A DNA stretch of 64,000 bases, taken from contig NZ_NFHD01000013.1 in assembly GCF_002159185.1 (NCBI RefSeq), positions 1 to 64,000 of the forward strand. Direction: 5' to 3'. This document shows, in pieces, positions 60,088 through 64,000 of the stretch. Position numbers and translations under genes: made by a program. The stretch's first letter is position 1. Each line of letters starts with the position of its first letter. This DNA comes from Gemmiger sp. An87 (lineage in GTDB: Bacteria > Bacillota > Clostridia > Oscillospirales > Ruminococcaceae). A model generated the notes under the pieces. That model was not told where the DNA came from and ran no database searches. It was given only the letters and a program-made list of their open reading frames with translations.

Positions 60088-61518
60088 ATGAAACGAGTTC
60101 TGGCCTTTGATTTCGGCGCATCCAGCGGGCGGGCCATCCTGGCACAATACAGCGAGGGAGCACTGACTTACCGGGAAGTGCACCGTTTTGAAAACCGACC
60201 CCGACAGGCGGACGGCCATTTTCGCTGGGATTTTGCCGACCTGATGGAAAACGTGTACAAGGGCATTGAAAAAGCAGGCGAGTTCGACAGCATCGGCTTC
60301 GACACCTGGGGCGTGGACTTCGGCCTGCTGGACGAAGGCGGCAGGCTCCTGGAGGACCCGGTTCATTACCGGGACGGCCGCACCGCCGGTATGCTGGAGC
60401 AGGCCGAGAAAATCATGCCGCAGGCGGAGCTCTACGGGGCCACTGGCAGCCAGATTATGGCCATTAACACCCTGTTCCAGCTGCTGGCGCTGCAACAAGA
60501 GCAGTCGGAGCTGCTGAAACAGGCAAAGCGGCTGCTCTTCATGCCGGACCTGTTTGCCCATGCCTTGTGCGGGAGCGAAGTCTGCGAGACTACCATCGCC
60601 TCCACCAGCCAGATGCTGGATGCCAAGAGCGGCGGCTGGAGCAAGCCAGTGCTGGAGGCATTCAATATCCCCGAGCAGCTGCTGGCTCCGCTGGTGCCCA
60701 GCGGCAGCGTGGTGGGAGAGTACAAGGGTGCCAAGGTCATCGCGGTGGCCGGGCACGATACCCAGTGCGCGGTGGCGGCTATGCCTGACCCGCAGCCCGG
60801 CGCGGCCTTTCTCTCCTGTGGTACCTGGAGCCTGATCGGCTGCGAGCTGGACGAGCCGGTGCTCACTGAGCAAAGCCGGGAGCTGGCCCTCTCCAACGAG
60901 CGGGGAGCCAACGGCAAGGTGAACTATCTGAAAAACATCATCGGCCTGTGGCTCATTCAGGAAAGCCGCCGTCAGTGGCAGCGGGAGGGAATGGATTACT
61001 CCTTCGCCCAGCTGGCGCAGATGGCCCTGGAGGCTGAGCCGCTGCAAAGCTTTATCGACCCGGACGCGCCCGAATTTACCCCACCCGGCGATATCCCCGC
61101 CCGGGTGCGGGAATTCTGCCGCCGCACCGGTCAGCCGGTGCCGGAGACGGTGGGGCAGGTGATGTGCTGCGTGTACCAGAGCCTTGCCCTCAAGTACCGC
61201 TTCGCGCTGGAGCAGCTGAGCCGTTCCACCGGCCAGAGCTTCACTGCCCTGCACATCATGGGCGGCGGAGCACAGGCCCAGCTTCTCTGCCAGATGACGG
61301 CCAACAGCATCGGCCTGCCGGTGATCACTGGGCCCATTGAAGCCACCGCGCTGGGCAATATTCTCATCCAGCTTGTGGCTCTAGGTGAACTGAAAAATCT
61401 GGACGAGGGCCGGGCCCTCATTGCCCGCACCGAGCCGGTGCAGCGGTATCAGCCGGAGGATACAGCTCTCTGGAACAGCGCCTTTGAACGTTACAAAACC
61501 ATCTTGAAAGAATCCTGA
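60088..61518 (+). CDS. FGGY sugar kinase, rhamnulokinase-like, probable L-fuculokinase
   Basis: Kinase of 476 residues of the RhaB branch: [40 protein letters not shown] and [17 protein letters not shown] are typical. Residues 370-400 ([16 protein letters not shown]) close the ATP site. By sequence it is closest to L-rhamnulokinase, but by position between fuculose aldolase and fucose isomerase it should phosphorylate L-fuculose; many gut Firmicutes use such a substitution. The ribosome binding site is GGAAAGGA. Confidence 0.88.
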   Translation: MKRVLAFDFGASSGRAILAQYSEGALTYREVHRFENRPRQADGHFRWDFADLMENVYKGIEKAGEFDSIGFDTWGVDFGLLDEGGRLLEDPVHYRDGRTAGMLEQAEKIMPQAELYGATGSQIMAINTLFQLLALQQEQSELLKQAKRLLFMPDLFAHALCGSEVCETTIASTSQMLDAKSGGWSKPVLEAFNIPEQLLAPLVPSGSVVGEYKGAKVIAVAGHDTQCAVAAMPDPQPGAAFLSCGTWSLIGCELDEPVLTEQSRELALSNERGANGKVNYLKNIIGLWLIQESRRQWQREGMDYSFAQLAQMALEAEPLQSFIDPDAPEFTPPGDIPARVREFCRRTGQPVPETVGQVMCCVYQSLALKYRFALEQLSRSTGQSFTALHIMGGGAQAQLLCQMTANSIGLPVITGPIEATALGNILIQLVALGELKNLDEGRALIARTEPVQRYQPEDTALWNSAFERYKTILKES

Positions 61519-61534
61519 ACGGAGGAACAAGAAT

Positions 61535-64000
<2,466 letters not shown>

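Overview
The window reads as a chromosomal segment of a G+C-rich, anaerobic, spore-forming Gram-positive bacterium of the class Clostridia, most like the Oscillospiraceae/Ruminococcaceae of animal guts. The grounds are an [FeFe] hydrogenase, the sporulation genes spoVM, spoIVA and ytfJ (gerW), the clostridial families DUF4364 and DUF951, a YesM/YesN-LplABC sugar-uptake module, and the Firmicutes gene order yicC-remA-gmk-priA-def-fmt-rsmB-rlmN-prpC-prkC-rsgA-thiN-spoVM. I see no rRNA, tRNA, CRISPR array, insertion sequence or phage gene. The species is not identifiable from the sequence alone.

Layout. 1-7.6 kb: a DUF4870-like membrane protein, a MATE exporter behind a structured leader, a minus-strand group (diaminopimelate dehydrogenase, metallo-hydrolase, VOC protein), an ECF sigma/anti-sigma/membrane-protein operon with its own ECF-type promoter, an esterase and rpmB. 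7.9-12.1 kb: site-2 protease, scpA, scpB, DUF2953 (ytfI-like), ytfJ and rluB. 12.2-14.6 kb (minus): an [FeFe] hydrogenase with a Fur-box-like element in its promoter, and a DUF1624 membrane acyltransferase. 14.8-27.8 kb: the housekeeping cluster from yicC to thiN, interrupted by an inverted DUF2798 gene. 27.9-31.1 kb: spoVM (26 codons, easily missed), a SPOCS/LysM coat-type protein and spoIVA side by side. 31.5-34.0 kb: a PglF/CapD-type NDP-sugar dehydratase and an initiating sugar transferase. 34.1-41.2 kb: DUF4364, S1-domain protein, DUF951, prfA, sua5, coaE, lytic transglycosylase, M18 aminopeptidase and a PH-domain protein. 41.3-43.2 kb (minus): a short argC lacking its C-terminus, followed by a lipoprotein and a lone ABC ATPase without a permease.

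43.6-64.0 kb is a coherent host-glycan (fucose) utilisation locus. It holds a cytoplasmic GH29 alpha-L-fucosidase, a divergent 1,912-residue cell-surface modular protein with an unassigned, probably catalytic domain, a YesM/YesN two-component system, an LplB/YtcP/lipoprotein ABC importer, a cytoplasmic formylglycine-type sulfatase, L-fuculose-phosphate aldolase, an FGGY kinase, L-fucose isomerase and the start of a GH2 beta-galactosidase that runs off the window. The inferred scheme is surface trimming of fucosylated, possibly sulfated and galactose-containing glycans, import of oligosaccharides, cytoplasmic removal of fucose, sulfate and galactose, then fucose catabolism to DHAP and L-lactaldehyde.

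The most striking new signal is a shared regulatory architecture. The 13-mer AAAAAAAGTGCAC lies exactly 43 nt upstream of the -10 hexamer of both the fucosidase promoter and the importer promoter, in the same orientation, and a degenerate copy lies 43 nt upstream of a candidate -10 for the giant surface protein. This looks like the binding site of the locus's own YesN-type regulator.
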